DNA of 64,000 bases from Leptospira perolatii (GTDB lineage: Bacteria > Spirochaetota > Leptospiria > Leptospirales > Leptospiraceae). A program made the translations under genes and the position numbers. Shown here piece by piece: positions 9,707 through 18,580 of the stretch (positions are counted from its first letter, which is position 1; the number at the start of each line of letters is the position of its first letter). Location of the stretch: the NCBI RefSeq assembly GCF_002811875.1, contig NZ_NPDZ01000014.1:1-64000 (forward strand), given 5' to 3'. The notes under the pieces were generated by a model. That model saw only the letters and a list, made by a program, of their open reading frames with translations. It did no database searches and was not told where the DNA came from.

Positions 9707-9726
9707 TTTGTAGGAGTTCCTACAAA
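9707..9726. repeat. 20-base palindrome, TTTGTAGGA-type
   Basis: TTTGTAGG at 9707-9714 pairs perfectly with CCTACAAA at 9719-9726 around AGTT. It lies just after the 9205 gene. It could be a weak terminator, an operator or an intergenic palindromic repeat. Confidence 0.5.
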
Positions 9727-9797
9727 GATTTCACCCGAGAAAAGCACTTGCTTTAAATGCAGATTTGTGCGAAGGGGACCGAAGGTACCACCGCACC

Positions 9798-9826
9798 GGC
9801 CCCCACCCAATGAGGGCGGGGCCCTC
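9798..9826 (+). promoter_or_regulatory. Alternative GC-rich hairpins in the rpsU leader
   Basis: Hairpin A: GGCCCC (9798-9803) pairs with GGGGCC (9818-9823) and CCC (9806-9808) with GGG (9814-9816). Hairpin B: GAGGGC (9812-9817) pairs with GCCCTC (9821-9826) across a three-base loop. They share bases and exclude one another. CTCAAAAAAAC follows, so neither is a normal terminator on the plus strand. Confidence 0.45.
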
Positions 9827-10031
9827 AAAAAAACACCTCATTTTGACCACAGTTGGCCAAAAACTAGGCAAATTTCTTGACGAACTACCTGGGTGCAAGA
9901 AATTAGTAAATCAGGGGCATTTTGTCCCCAGGTCCCCCCAATCGAAATGATAAAAAGTTTCTATGGGGCGAATCGCGTTTACTCTAGGGAACTGTATTTT
10001 ATTCCCAAACAATCCGAATAGGAGCCACCGA

Positions 10032-10241
10032 ATGGTAGGAATTATCGTCAAGGAAGGAGAATCCATCGAATCCGCTCTCAAACGTTTTAAGAGAGACTGT
10101 GCAAACGCTGGAATCATGAGCGAAATTAAGCGCCGCGAATTCTACGAAAAACCAAGCATTAAAAAGAAGAAGGCACTCGAATCCGCAAAACGGAAATTAG
10201 AAAAGAAAAAGCGCCTTTTCTCTCGGAAAGATCGCGGTTAA
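10032..10241 (+). CDS. rpsU: 30S ribosomal protein S21
   Basis: 69 residues from ATG 10032, which has AGGAG 7 bases upstream; the longer open frame from 9963 is not used because the S21 sequence begins here (MVGIIV.EGES). A basic small-subunit protein that helps initiation. Residues 1-40 match S21 (SALKRFKRDC, GI..E.KRREFYEKPS), followed by a lysine-rich tail typical of the family. It is the first gene of the rpsU-yqeY-dnaG-rpoD operon, equivalent to the E. coli macromolecular synthesis operon. The structured leader upstream may regulate it. Confidence 0.95.
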   Translation: MVGIIVKEGESIESALKRFKRDCANAGIMSEIKRREFYEKPSIKKKKALESAKRKLEKKKRLFSRKDRG

Positions 10242-10284
10242 TTCCGCGAATTTCCGCTCTGGAAATTTTTAGGATTAGGGAAAC

Positions 10285-10734
10285 ATGTCCCTCCAACAAA
10301 AAATCAATTCAGATCTAAAAGAGGCGATCAAATCCAAAAAGGAACCTCTTTTGTCTACACTGCGGCTTTTGAAAGCCGACATCCAGTATGAACTCACGAA
10401 GACCGGCGCGCAGGACTTGGCGGATGAACAAGTCATTGTGCTGATCAAGCGCGGTTATGCGAAGAGAATGGATGCAATCCAAATGTATGAAAAGGCGAAT
10501 CGTACAGACTTAGCCGAAAAAGAAAAAGTAGAATCGGAAGTTCTAAAATCATACTTACCGCCTGATGTATCGGAAGAAGAAATACTAAAAGTTCTAGAAA
10601 AAGTAATATTGGAATTAAAACCGTCGGGCCCTAAGGATATCGGTAAGGTCATGGGGAAAGTAATGGCCGAGTTTAAAGGTAAAAACATAGACGGCTCAAA
10701 AGTATCCGCACTCGTTAAATCCAAATTATCCTAA
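10285..10734 (+). CDS. yqeY: GatB/YqeY-domain protein
   Basis: 149 residues, ATG at 10285 with a ribosome site TTAGGATTAGGG just upstream. All-helical YqeY family protein, the same fold as the C-terminal tRNA-binding region of GatB: L..DLKEAIKSK at the N terminus, the YLP..(S)EEEI segment in the middle and the G(K)VMG.VM.EFKGK...G..V..LVK end are all present. The function of stand-alone YqeY is not settled; a role in tRNA-dependent amidation or amino-acyl-tRNA handling is assumed. It lies between rpsU and dnaG, an order seen in several phyla. Confidence 0.92.
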   Translation: MSLQQKINSDLKEAIKSKKEPLLSTLRLLKADIQYELTKTGAQDLADEQVIVLIKRGYAKRMDAIQMYEKANRTDLAEKEKVESEVLKSYLPPDVSEEEILKVLEKVILELKPSGPKDIGKVMGKVMAEFKGKNIDGSKVSALVKSKLS

Positions 10735-10747
10735 GCGAGTTGACTCA

Positions 10748-12535
10748 TTGTTGTATCAAAGGGAGTTCATCGACCGCATACGTAGGGAAGTACCTATCGA
10801 AAGCTATATCAGTCGATTTGTACCTTTGCAAAAGCGAGGAAAGAACTTAGTAGGCCTTTGTCCTTTCCATCAGGAAAAGTCTCCTTCGTTTAACGTTTCT
10901 TCCGAAAAGCAGTTCTATCACTGTTTCGGATGCAAGGCTTCTGGAGATATTTTCCAGTTTGTCATGAGTTATGATAAGGTGGATTTCCAAAGAGCGAAGG
11001 AGATCCTCTCTGAATACTCTGGGATTCCGATCCAAGAAAAGGGAAAAGAAGACCAGGAAAGGACCGAGTTACTCTACCGAGTCAACAAGAAGGCTCTCCA
11101 ATTTTATATGGAGAACCTTCGGTCGGCGCAAGGATTGGAAGCTAGAGAATATTTGAAATCCAGAGGGATAGAAGCAGGAATCCAAGCGCAATTTCAATTG
11201 GGATTCGCTTTGCCAGGGTACCAAAATTTGACCCAAAAAGTATTTTCTACAAAAGAGGAACTTCGTGCTGCTTTGGAAGTCGGATTAATCAGAGAATCCG
11301 AAAAAGCCAAAGACCCGTACGACTTTTTTAGAGAAAGGATCATGTTTCCTGTCCTAGATTTATCGGGTAGAGTGATCGCCTTTTCGGGTAGAATTCTTGG
11401 CCCTGGGAAGGAAGCAAAATACGTGAACAGCCCTGCGTCTTCGATCTTTGACAAGGGCAGGACATTTTATCATCTTTACCAAGCGAAAGAGGGCATCCAG
11501 AAAACTAGAACAGCGATTTTGGTGGAAGGATATTTGGACGTGATCGGTCTGGTTACCAAGGGATTCGAAAATGTGGTCGCTTGCATGGGAACTGCGGTGA
11601 CTGAAAATCATATTCGTACCATGAAGAAATTTGCGGATCGATTCCAGCTCGTTTTGGACGGAGACAATGCCGGAAGAAAGGGCGCACTGCACGCGGCAGA
11701 ACTTTGCCTGAAAGAAGGAATGGAATGCTCTGTCGTACTATTGCCGGAAGGAAAAGATCCTTTCGATCTAAGTAAAGAAGCGACTCGCCAGGAACTTCAG
11801 AAGGTCCTAGAAACAGGATCTCCTGCTTCTTCCTTTGTAGTGGACGAGCTACTCGATAAAACCGACTCGAGGGCGCTCCCTGAGAAGAAAAGAAAAGCCT
11901 TGGATAATCTTTACGGTTTCTTGAGAAGTTTGCAAAGAGATTCTGACCGGGAATTCTTCCTGGGTTTAGGTGCCAGGAAATTAGGCATCAGCATGGATGC
12001 AGTTTTGAGAGATTATCGTGGAGAGGGAGCCAAGTTTGCACGCACCGGGTCCGATACTAAAGGAAAGGATCCAGTACAATCTAGAGGTCCCAATCCGGCA
12101 CAGGATTGCGAACGAAAATTGATTTCCTTACTTGTGAAACAGAACTCTCTTTTTTCATTTTCAGAGGAACTTTCCAGACTAGAATACTTGGATCCCAAAA
12201 GTGCGTTTCTCTGGGATTTTCTATATACCAGATACGCCGGAGAAGAAGAAATCTCTCCGGCAGCAGTATTATCCTCTCCGATACCCGGAGAATTTAAGGA
12301 AGCGATAGCTCCTTTTCTATTAGAAGAAGGTGATATTAGTCCCGAGGAGGGAAAGGAAATATTCGACGACCTTTTAACGAAACAAGCCATCTTCGTAGAA
12401 GAAAGCAAAATGCAAGAATTGGAATCGGATTCCACTTTGGATCCGTTAGAAAAGCTAACCAAGTTAGCATATCACAGAGCGAATAAAGAAAAACGTCTTG
12501 AGTATTTACGGAGTAAGAACTCCGCCAAACGATAG
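10748..12535 (+). CDS. dnaG: DNA primase
   Basis: 595 residues with a TTG start at 10748, 13 bases after yqeY. Makes RNA primers for replication. Zinc-binding domain at the N terminus (CPFH...CFGC, residues about 38-64), the RNA polymerase core with SGRI motifs, the Toprim domain with ILVEGYLD and a later DGD-type acidic site (about 255-345), then a helical C-terminal region that would bind the replicative helicase. Length is normal. The rpoD start lies 10 bases after its stop, so the two are probably cotranscribed. Confidence 0.96.
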   Translation: MLYQREFIDRIRREVPIESYISRFVPLQKRGKNLVGLCPFHQEKSPSFNVSSEKQFYHCFGCKASGDIFQFVMSYDKVDFQRAKEILSEYSGIPIQEKGKEDQERTELLYRVNKKALQFYMENLRSAQGLEAREYLKSRGIEAGIQAQFQLGFALPGYQNLTQKVFSTKEELRAALEVGLIRESEKAKDPYDFFRERIMFPVLDLSGRVIAFSGRILGPGKEAKYVNSPASSIFDKGRTFYHLYQAKEGIQKTRTAILVEGYLDVIGLVTKGFENVVACMGTAVTENHIRTMKKFADRFQLVLDGDNAGRKGALHAAELCLKEGMECSVVLLPEGKDPFDLSKEATRQELQKVLETGSPASSFVVDELLDKTDSRALPEKKRKALDNLYGFLRSLQRDSDREFFLGLGARKLGISMDAVLRDYRGEGAKFARTGSDTKGKDPVQSRGPNPAQDCERKLISLLVKQNSLFSFSEELSRLEYLDPKSAFLWDFLYTRYAGEEEISPAAVLSSPIPGEFKEAIAPFLLEEGDISPEEGKEIFDDLLTKQAIFVEESKMQELESDSTLDPLEKLTKLAYHRANKEKRLEYLRSKNSAKR

Positions 12536-12545
12536 AGGACCGACC

Positions 12546-14309
12546 ATGGAAAACCTGCAAAGTATGCCAGAAGTGCAAAAGATTATCGCGATAGGAAAAG
12601 CGAATAGCGAGATTTCCTACGACGAAATTAACGAAATACTTCCGGATAAAATCTTAAACTCCGAGAAGATAGACGACGTCTTCACACTACTTCACGAGAT
12701 GGGAATCGAGATCGTAGAAGAATATACTCGGAAATCCATGGAACCTGCTTCAGTTCTAGTTCCGAAGGAAGAGGCCGTAGTCGCAAAGCCTGCTAGGAAA
12801 AAGAAAGAATCGGCGGCCACTGCCGGAGGTTCCGAAGATCCGATCCGACTTTATTTAAAAGAAATCGGTAAAGTAAATCTGATCTCCGGGGAAACCGAAG
12901 TATTCCTCGCTAAAAAAATAGAGAAGGGCGAGAAAATCATAGAAGAGACCATCCTTGGTTCTTCTATCCTGAGAGCAAACTTCATCAAGCTTCTTCCTAA
13001 GATCCGAAGCAAAAAGACCAAGGTGTACGACTTGGTCCGCGTGGATAAAATGTACGCGATGAACGCGGATGAGGCGAAGAAACTAGAAGAACTTTTCTTC
13101 AAAAACATCTCGGTCATTCAAGAGCAAGAAAAAGTATTACAAGAAGCTCAATCTAGAATCCGCAAATATTCCGAGAACTCCAAAAAGTACAAAGAGTTTA
13201 AAGAAAAAATAGATATCTCGAAAGGGATCATTGATAAGGCGGTGCGCGAACTGGGAGTATCTCAAAAAGAGATACAAAAGATTTCCCAGAAGATCAAATC
13301 TATGGTCTTCCGCATCAAGGAAATAGACAGACATTTTCTAAAAATCAAAGCTCAGTACGGTTACGACGTTCGAGATATCAAAGCATTCAACCGTTTTATA
13401 GAAAAGAACGAGAAGCTAGAAGATATCGAAAAAATGATGGGAGTTTCCATCGATGAAGTTCGTGAAGTCATTAAAGATATCCGAAACAACGAGCGCAAGC
13501 TGCGTCGTATGGAGCAAGAGGCTGGATCTTCCGTCCAAGAAATCAAGGACTGGGGAGAAAAGATCATCAAAGGAGAGCGAGAAATCGCCCAGGCCAAGAA
13601 AGAATTGGTCAAAGCGAACCTGCGCCTTGTGGTTTCCATTGCGAAAAGATACGCGAATCGTGGAATGCACTTCTTCGACTTAATCCAAGAAGGAAACATT
13701 GGCCTGATCAAAGCGGTCGATAAATTCGAGTACAAAAAAGGATACAAGTTCTCGACTTACGCCACTTGGTGGATCCGCCAAGCAATCACTCGCGCAATTT
13801 CGGACCAGGCAAGAACGATCAGAGTCCCGGTTCATATGATCGAACAGGTCAACAAAGTGATCCGAGAAACCAGATTGTTCGTGCAAGAATTCGGAAGAGA
13901 TCCTTCCAACGAAGAGATCGCGGAAAGACTCGGCTGGCCGGTGCAAAAAGTAAAAGCAGTCAAGAACGTTGCAAGAGAACCGATCTCTCTGGAAATTCCA
14001 GTCGGTAGCGAAGAAGATTCAGAACTCGGAGATTTTATCGAAGACAAGGATGTGGAATCTCCGGTTAATTCTGCGGCTTCCAGCATCTTGGCGGAGCAAA
14101 TTCGCCAAGTCCTTCACACTCTTCCTGCTCGCGAACAAAAGGTAATCAGAATGAGATTCGGTTTGGACGACGGTTATCCTCAAACGTTAGAAGAAGTCGG
14201 TTATCAATTCAAGGTTACCCGCGAAAGGATCCGTCAGATCGAGGCGAAGGCACTACGAAGATTGCGACATCCATCTCGTTCTAAGAAGCTAAGAGATTAT
14301 ATAGACTGA
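12546..14309 (+). CDS. rpoD: Primary RNA polymerase sigma factor (sigma-70)
   Basis: 587 residues from ATG 12546, with AGAGGA just upstream; the open frame reaches to 12498 within dnaG but without a ribosome site. Region 1.1 (about 1-80), 1.2 ([13 protein letters not shown]), a long non-conserved helical insert (about 130-355), region 2 ([42 protein letters not shown]), region 3 and region 4 with the DNA-binding helix-turn-helix ([25 protein letters not shown]) are all visible. This recognises the -35 and -10 boxes of housekeeping promoters. Last gene of the rpsU operon, followed by a hairpin. Confidence 0.97.
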   Translation: MENLQSMPEVQKIIAIGKANSEISYDEINEILPDKILNSEKIDDVFTLLHEMGIEIVEEYTRKSMEPASVLVPKEEAVVAKPARKKKESAATAGGSEDPIRLYLKEIGKVNLISGETEVFLAKKIEKGEKIIEETILGSSILRANFIKLLPKIRSKKTKVYDLVRVDKMYAMNADEAKKLEELFFKNISVIQEQEKVLQEAQSRIRKYSENSKKYKEFKEKIDISKGIIDKAVRELGVSQKEIQKISQKIKSMVFRIKEIDRHFLKIKAQYGYDVRDIKAFNRFIEKNEKLEDIEKMMGVSIDEVREVIKDIRNNERKLRRMEQEAGSSVQEIKDWGEKIIKGEREIAQAKKELVKANLRLVVSIAKRYANRGMHFFDLIQEGNIGLIKAVDKFEYKKGYKFSTYATWWIRQAITRAISDQARTIRVPVHMIEQVNKVIRETRLFVQEFGRDPSNEEIAERLGWPVQKVKAVKNVAREPISLEIPVGSEEDSELGDFIEDKDVESPVNSAASSILAEQIRQVLHTLPAREQKVIRMRFGLDDGYPQTLEEVGYQFKVTRERIRQIEAKALRRLRHPSRSKKLRDYID

Positions 14310-14325
14310 TCCAACTTAGCTTACG

Positions 14326-14355
14326 AAGGGGCATTCAATCGAATGCCCTTACTTT
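14326..14355 (+). terminator. Terminator hairpin after rpoD
   Basis: GGGCATTC (14329-14336) pairs with GAATGCCC (14341-14348) across AATC, followed by TTACTTTC. It overlaps the stop codon of the convergent glpD gene. The T run is interrupted, so strength is uncertain. Confidence 0.65.
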
Positions 14356-15962
14356 CGATTGGTTGCGTAAGTCCCTGAGAGTGATGCGATTAGACTTTTA
14401 GTTTCATCTTCCTGCGATTTCCTGAACGACTCCTTCCAACCTAAGGATTTCGTTAGAATCTGAGAAACCGGCCCGACAAGTTTTGCCGAAAGCTTTAGAT
14501 CTAAGAACAGAATTCTGAATCTACGAGCTATCACGTCGGTGATACTTCTTGCAAACTCCTGCGAAACAAACCATTCTACTTCTTCTTGGAAATAGTCCGC
14601 TCCTTTAAGTAGAAGCTTCGGTTTTTCGCCCAAAACTCGGAAGACTTCCCCTCCATAAGAGTTTTGTAATCTATTTGCATTCTCCGCAGATATTTTGTAT
14701 TTCTTCTGAATTTCGGAGTGGAGATTGTCCGAATAACCTTCCTTTCCGGGAAAGGAATATCGGTCCGTACTGCAACCGGATTTGGTTTTGAGCTGGCCTT
14801 CCAATACGAGGCGATCCACCAGATCTTCTGCCATTTTTCGGTAGGTAGACCATTTGCCTCCTCCCATCGTGACCAGACCGGAAGGTGAAACTAGTATGAC
14901 TTCTTCTCTAGAAATGCTCTTAGTATCTTGGTTTCCTTCCGGAGAAATCAGGGGACGAATCCCGGCAAAAGTAGATATGATATCACTTCTGCTCAAAGGT
15001 TTTTCCAAATAGTCGGATCCTGTTTGCAATAAAAAGTCCACCTCTGATTCCAAAGGAATCGGATCTTCGGAAACGGATTCGATCGGAGTATCAGTAGTTC
15101 CCAGGATCACGTGATCTTCCCAAGGAATAATGAATACGACCCTGCCGTCCTTTGTCTTAGGTATGATCAGCGCAGTATTGCAAGGAATGGTTTCCTTTTT
15201 AAAGACAAGATGGATTCCTTGGCTCGGAGAAAGAACCGGGTAGGTCCTAGGGTCATCCTTGAAACGTATCTGATCTACCCAGGGCCCGGTTGTGTTCGCG
15301 ATGATTTTCGCCTTTATCTCGGCAGTGTAACCGGTGAGTTGATCCTTGATCTGGGCGCCTACGATCTTGCCGTTCTTTTTTTGGAAGGATACAAGTTCCG
15401 TTTTGTTTAATATTGCAGCCCCTTCTTTTGCGGCAGAACGAGCGAGTAGAACATTCAATCTGGAATCGTTGAATTGAGCGTCGTAGTATAAAATTCCGCC
15501 TGCCAATCCTTCTTTCTTTAATGCGGGAAAATCCTTTAAGACTTCCTTTACGGAAATTCTTTTGTGGGAGGGAAGTTTTCCTCTCCAGGCAAGAGCATCA
15601 TACATCGTCATTCCAATACTATAGTACGGCTTTTCGTAAAACCTGTATGTAGGGAGTACAAAGGGAAGTGGCTTTACTAGGTGAGGAGCGTTCTCCAACA
15701 ACCTTTGTCTTTCGGTGAGAGCCTCATGAATCAGCTTGAAGTGAAACTGAGCCAAGTAACGGACCCCTCCGTGGATCAGTTTCGTGGAGCGAGAAGATGT
15801 TCCAGAACCAAAATCGGACTTTTCTACCAGGACAACTTTTAGTCCTCTGAGCGCGGCGTCCAGGGCAGCGCCTGCGCCTGTTGCACCTCCTCCTATAATT
15901 AAGATATCAAAGGATTCCTGGGAAAGTTTTGAAAATGCGGTTTTACGATCGTCTTTTTGCAT
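14349..15962 (-). CDS. glpD: FAD-dependent glycerol-3-phosphate dehydrogenase
   Basis: 537 residues. Oxidises sn-glycerol-3-phosphate to dihydroxyacetone phosphate and passes electrons to quinone at the inner membrane. The N terminus has the FAD-binding GGGATGAGAALDAALRG motif and the GlpD signature around GTSSRSTKLIHGGVRYL; the central part carries the substrate-site GTTDT and R..AG.RPL segments, and a C-terminal helical domain of about 120 residues follows. Length fits the family. It is transcribed alone, convergent with rpoD and divergent from tyrS. Confidence 0.94.
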   Translation of the reverse strand: MQKDDRKTAFSKLSQESFDILIIGGGATGAGAALDAALRGLKVVLVEKSDFGSGTSSRSTKLIHGGVRYLAQFHFKLIHEALTERQRLLENAPHLVKPLPFVLPTYRFYEKPYYSIGMTMYDALAWRGKLPSHKRISVKEVLKDFPALKKEGLAGGILYYDAQFNDSRLNVLLARSAAKEGAAILNKTELVSFQKKNGKIVGAQIKDQLTGYTAEIKAKIIANTTGPWVDQIRFKDDPRTYPVLSPSQGIHLVFKKETIPCNTALIIPKTKDGRVVFIIPWEDHVILGTTDTPIESVSEDPIPLESEVDFLLQTGSDYLEKPLSRSDIISTFAGIRPLISPEGNQDTKSISREEVILVSPSGLVTMGGGKWSTYRKMAEDLVDRLVLEGQLKTKSGCSTDRYSFPGKEGYSDNLHSEIQKKYKISAENANRLQNSYGGEVFRVLGEKPKLLLKGADYFQEEVEWFVSQEFARSITDVIARRFRILFLDLKLSAKLVGPVSQILTKSLGWKESFRKSQEDETKSLIASLSGTYATNRK

Positions 15963-16137
15963 TAGGGTATCTTCCTGCTTTACAGGTACGTTTCCGACTA
16001 CAATTCTGCTTTCGAGGAACCTTTTGAAGGGTCACTTCGATGTCGGGTATAAATGACATTCGTTTCTTTTTTACCCAGTAGAAAACTCCTTTTTGCCGGT
16101 TTCCTAATGTTTTCGAAACAACCCAATAACGACACGC

Positions 16138-17355
16138 ATGGAACCTAAACAACAAATAGAAATCCTGAAAAGAGGATGCGTCGATGTAATCAGCGAAGAA
16201 GAGCTGATCTCCAAACTTCAAAAAAAGAAGACCTTAAAGGTAAAAGCAGGCTTCGATCCGACCGCACCGGATCTGCATCTAGGACATTTCGTTCTGTTAC
16301 GAAAGATGAGACACTTCCAAGATTTGGGTCACGAGGTCAGTTTTTTGCTCGGAGATTTTACCGCGATGATCGGAGATCCGACTGGAAAATCCGAAACTAG
16401 AAAACGTCTCTCTAAAGAAGAGGTATTAGAAAATTCTAAAACATACCAGAGCCAAGTATTTAAGGTTCTAGATCCGAAAAAGACCAAAATCGTTTATAAC
16501 TCGGAATGGTGCTCCGGTATGAATTTCGAGAATGTCCTAGTACTCTCTTCTAAGTACAGCGTAGCAAGGCTCTTGGAGAGAGACGACTTTAGCAAAAGAT
16601 ACAAATCCGGACTGCCCATCAGTTTGATCGAATTTCTTTATCCATTGGTCCAAGGTTACGATTCCGTAGAGATGGAATCAGACGTGGAATTGGGCGGAAC
16701 CGACCAGAAATTCAATCTACTGGTTGGGAGGGATTTACAGAGGGAATACGGAAAGGAACCTCAATGCGTTCTCACTTTGCCTCTGTTAGTAGGCTTAGAC
16801 GGTTCTAAGAAAATGTCCAAATCTCTAGGCAATTACGTTGGAATTACCGAAGAGCCGATCGACATGTTCGGAAAGCTCATGTCCATTTCCGATGAACTCA
16901 TGTGGAATTACTTCGAATTATTAACCGACATTCCAATGAAGGAAATCTCGGAGAAAAAGAATGGAATCCAGTCTGGTTCACTGCATCCTAAAGAGGTGAA
17001 AACGGAACTCGCCAAATTGGTCATGGACCAGTTTTCCGATCCTCAAAAGAACGAGGCAGCGATCCAAGAATGGAATCGGGTTCACAACCCAAAATCCAGG
17101 TCAATCCCGGACGAAATTCCTGTATCTAAACTGGGGGAAGAATTTTTTGAAGAATCTCAAACTCCGCAACTGGTCTGGGTTTTGGCCAAGATCGGCTTTA
17201 TACCATCAGTCTCGGAAGGTAGAAGATTGATTAAATCGGGTGGAATTTACGTTGACGAGCAGCAAATTTCGGATGAAAAATTTACTCTTTCCCTGCAAAA
17301 AGAGTATCTAGTACGACAAGGTAAAAAGGGAAAATTTCTCAAATTAGTAACTTAA
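16138..17355 (+). CDS. tyrS: Tyrosyl-tRNA synthetase
   Basis: 405 residues. Class I synthetase that charges tRNA-Tyr. The HIGH motif is HLGH in [10 protein letters not shown] (near residue 50), and the KMSKS loop is an exact KMSKSLGN (near 222), which is the TyrZ-like bacterial subtype rather than the E. coli TyrS type. A C-terminal S4 RNA-binding domain (about 340-400; [15 protein letters not shown]) is present. It is followed after 22 bases by the deacetylase gene in the same direction. Confidence 0.95.
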   Translation: MEPKQQIEILKRGCVDVISEEELISKLQKKKTLKVKAGFDPTAPDLHLGHFVLLRKMRHFQDLGHEVSFLLGDFTAMIGDPTGKSETRKRLSKEEVLENSKTYQSQVFKVLDPKKTKIVYNSEWCSGMNFENVLVLSSKYSVARLLERDDFSKRYKSGLPISLIEFLYPLVQGYDSVEMESDVELGGTDQKFNLLVGRDLQREYGKEPQCVLTLPLLVGLDGSKKMSKSLGNYVGITEEPIDMFGKLMSISDELMWNYFELLTDIPMKEISEKKNGIQSGSLHPKEVKTELAKLVMDQFSDPQKNEAAIQEWNRVHNPKSRSIPDEIPVSKLGEEFFEESQTPQLVWVLAKIGFIPSVSEGRRLIKSGGIYVDEQQISDEKFTLSLQKEYLVRQGKKGKFLKLVT

Positions 17356-17377
17356 TCCTGCATATCAGTGTGACAGC

Positions 17378-18577
17378 ATGCTCAGCGACGAAGAATCTTC
17401 AGTACTTTCTAAAACGATCAAAGAAATACAAGAAACCGAGGTCGCTTCTGAGGTATTAGAACACAAATTTCTAAGGATCAGGCGTTATACTTCCGGGGTC
17501 TTCTTTCTCATACTAGCGATCACCACCATATTCGCACTTTCTAGAAAACTAGACTCTCTCCAAAATACCGTTGAGAAACAAAACGAAGTGATCGCGGTTC
17601 TCTCAGAGGATATCTACAGTTTAAGACTGGATGAACAACAAAGGGAAGAGGAACTCCTACGTTTCAAATCCTCCATTTTGGAAGATGTTCCGGATGCGGA
17701 TCTGTCCGAAGAAGTGGACCAAAATCTGAAAATTCTTTCTCAGTCTTTAGATAAGAATATTCAGGGAAAAAATATCACCCGCGGAAACGTTCAATTTCCG
17801 GAAATCGCGCTAACCTTCGACTTGGGAACGGGTGAAGATTTACAAATACTCCATGATCTTTTAATAAAATATCCGATCAAAGTAACTCTATTCGTGTCTA
17901 ACGAAAACCCAGAAAAGAAAAGCGGCTCTCTCTTTTCCAAAACAAACATTTATTATATTAAAAAACTAGCAAGTATGGAAGGTAGGGTAGTTTTCGGAAA
18001 TCACACCTGGAGTCACTATAATCTTCCCAGAAGTCTGAAAGAAGCCTCTCACCGAAAAAGAGTACTATTGAACTATGTTTCGGACGAGATTATAGACTTA
18101 AATTCTCTGTTAGATGAAATGAGATCCGTAGAGGAAAAATTTCGCGCTCTGACCGGGCAGGAACTTACTAAGTTTTACAGACTTCCATATGGAGCGATCG
18201 ATCAGATTTTACTGGATACCTATGCAGCTCACGGTTTCGAGAACCATATTTTTTGGAGCAATAATAGTGTAGGCTCCCTGGATGTTCCGGACTTCGTTTA
18301 TAAAAAATTCGTAACTAGGAAAGACTTGGTATCCGGAAAAACAAGGCTAATCCCGAATCCGCATTACAAAACAAAAACCGAGATGCTTGATTTTCTCTAT
18401 AAATGGGAAAAATCCGACAAGAACGGAATGAATGGTGCAATCATTTTGATGCACTTAGGATCTCCGAGACAAACGGAAAAACTCATTTATATTTTGCCTG
18501 AATTCATCCAGTCTATGCTGGAGAAAGGCTATAAATTTGTCACCGTCCCAGAGATCCTAAACGACCAAGAGAACTAA
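17378..18577 (+). CDS. Membrane-anchored polysaccharide deacetylase (NodB-like) family protein
   Basis: 399 residues. A hydrophobic segment (about 36-55) anchors the protein in the membrane, followed by a coiled coil (55-100) and a NodB domain (about 140-395). Motif 2 (HTWSH) and motif 3 (RLPYG) are intact, and a late LMHLG supplies the final histidine. Motif 1 reads TFDLG instead of TFDDG: the base Asp is kept but the second Asp, a metal ligand, is Leu. Substrate is probably a cell-envelope N-acetyl sugar, but activity is uncertain because of motif 1. It follows tyrS and is convergent with the RND gene, 3 bases apart. Confidence 0.82.
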   Translation: MLSDEESSVLSKTIKEIQETEVASEVLEHKFLRIRRYTSGVFFLILAITTIFALSRKLDSLQNTVEKQNEVIAVLSEDIYSLRLDEQQREEELLRFKSSILEDVPDADLSEEVDQNLKILSQSLDKNIQGKNITRGNVQFPEIALTFDLGTGEDLQILHDLLIKYPIKVTLFVSNENPEKKSGSLFSKTNIYYIKKLASMEGRVVFGNHTWSHYNLPRSLKEASHRKRVLLNYVSDEIIDLNSLLDEMRSVEEKFRALTGQELTKFYRLPYGAIDQILLDTYAAHGFENHIFWSNNSVGSLDVPDFVYKKFVTRKDLVSGKTRLIPNPHYKTKTEMLDFLYKWEKSDKNGMNGAIILMHLGSPRQTEKLIYILPEFIQSMLEKGYKFVTVPEILNDQEN

Positions 18578-18580
18578 ACT

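Larger units (their letters stand above)
9673..10031 (+). other. Intergenic region and leader of the rpsU operon
   Basis: 359 bases without a convincing gene. It contains a 20-base palindrome (9707-9726), two mutually exclusive GC-rich hairpins (9798-9823 and 9812-9826), a smaller GGGG/CCCC hairpin near 9913-9928, and the ribosome site of rpsU (AGGAG at 10020-10024). A 61-codon open frame at 9765-9950 lacks a ribosome site. No clear sigma-70 promoter was found. Confidence 0.6.

Noticed and set aside
9765..9950. 61-codon open frame in the rpsU leader
   Set aside because: No ribosome site, odd composition and overlap with the hairpin region; likely chance.
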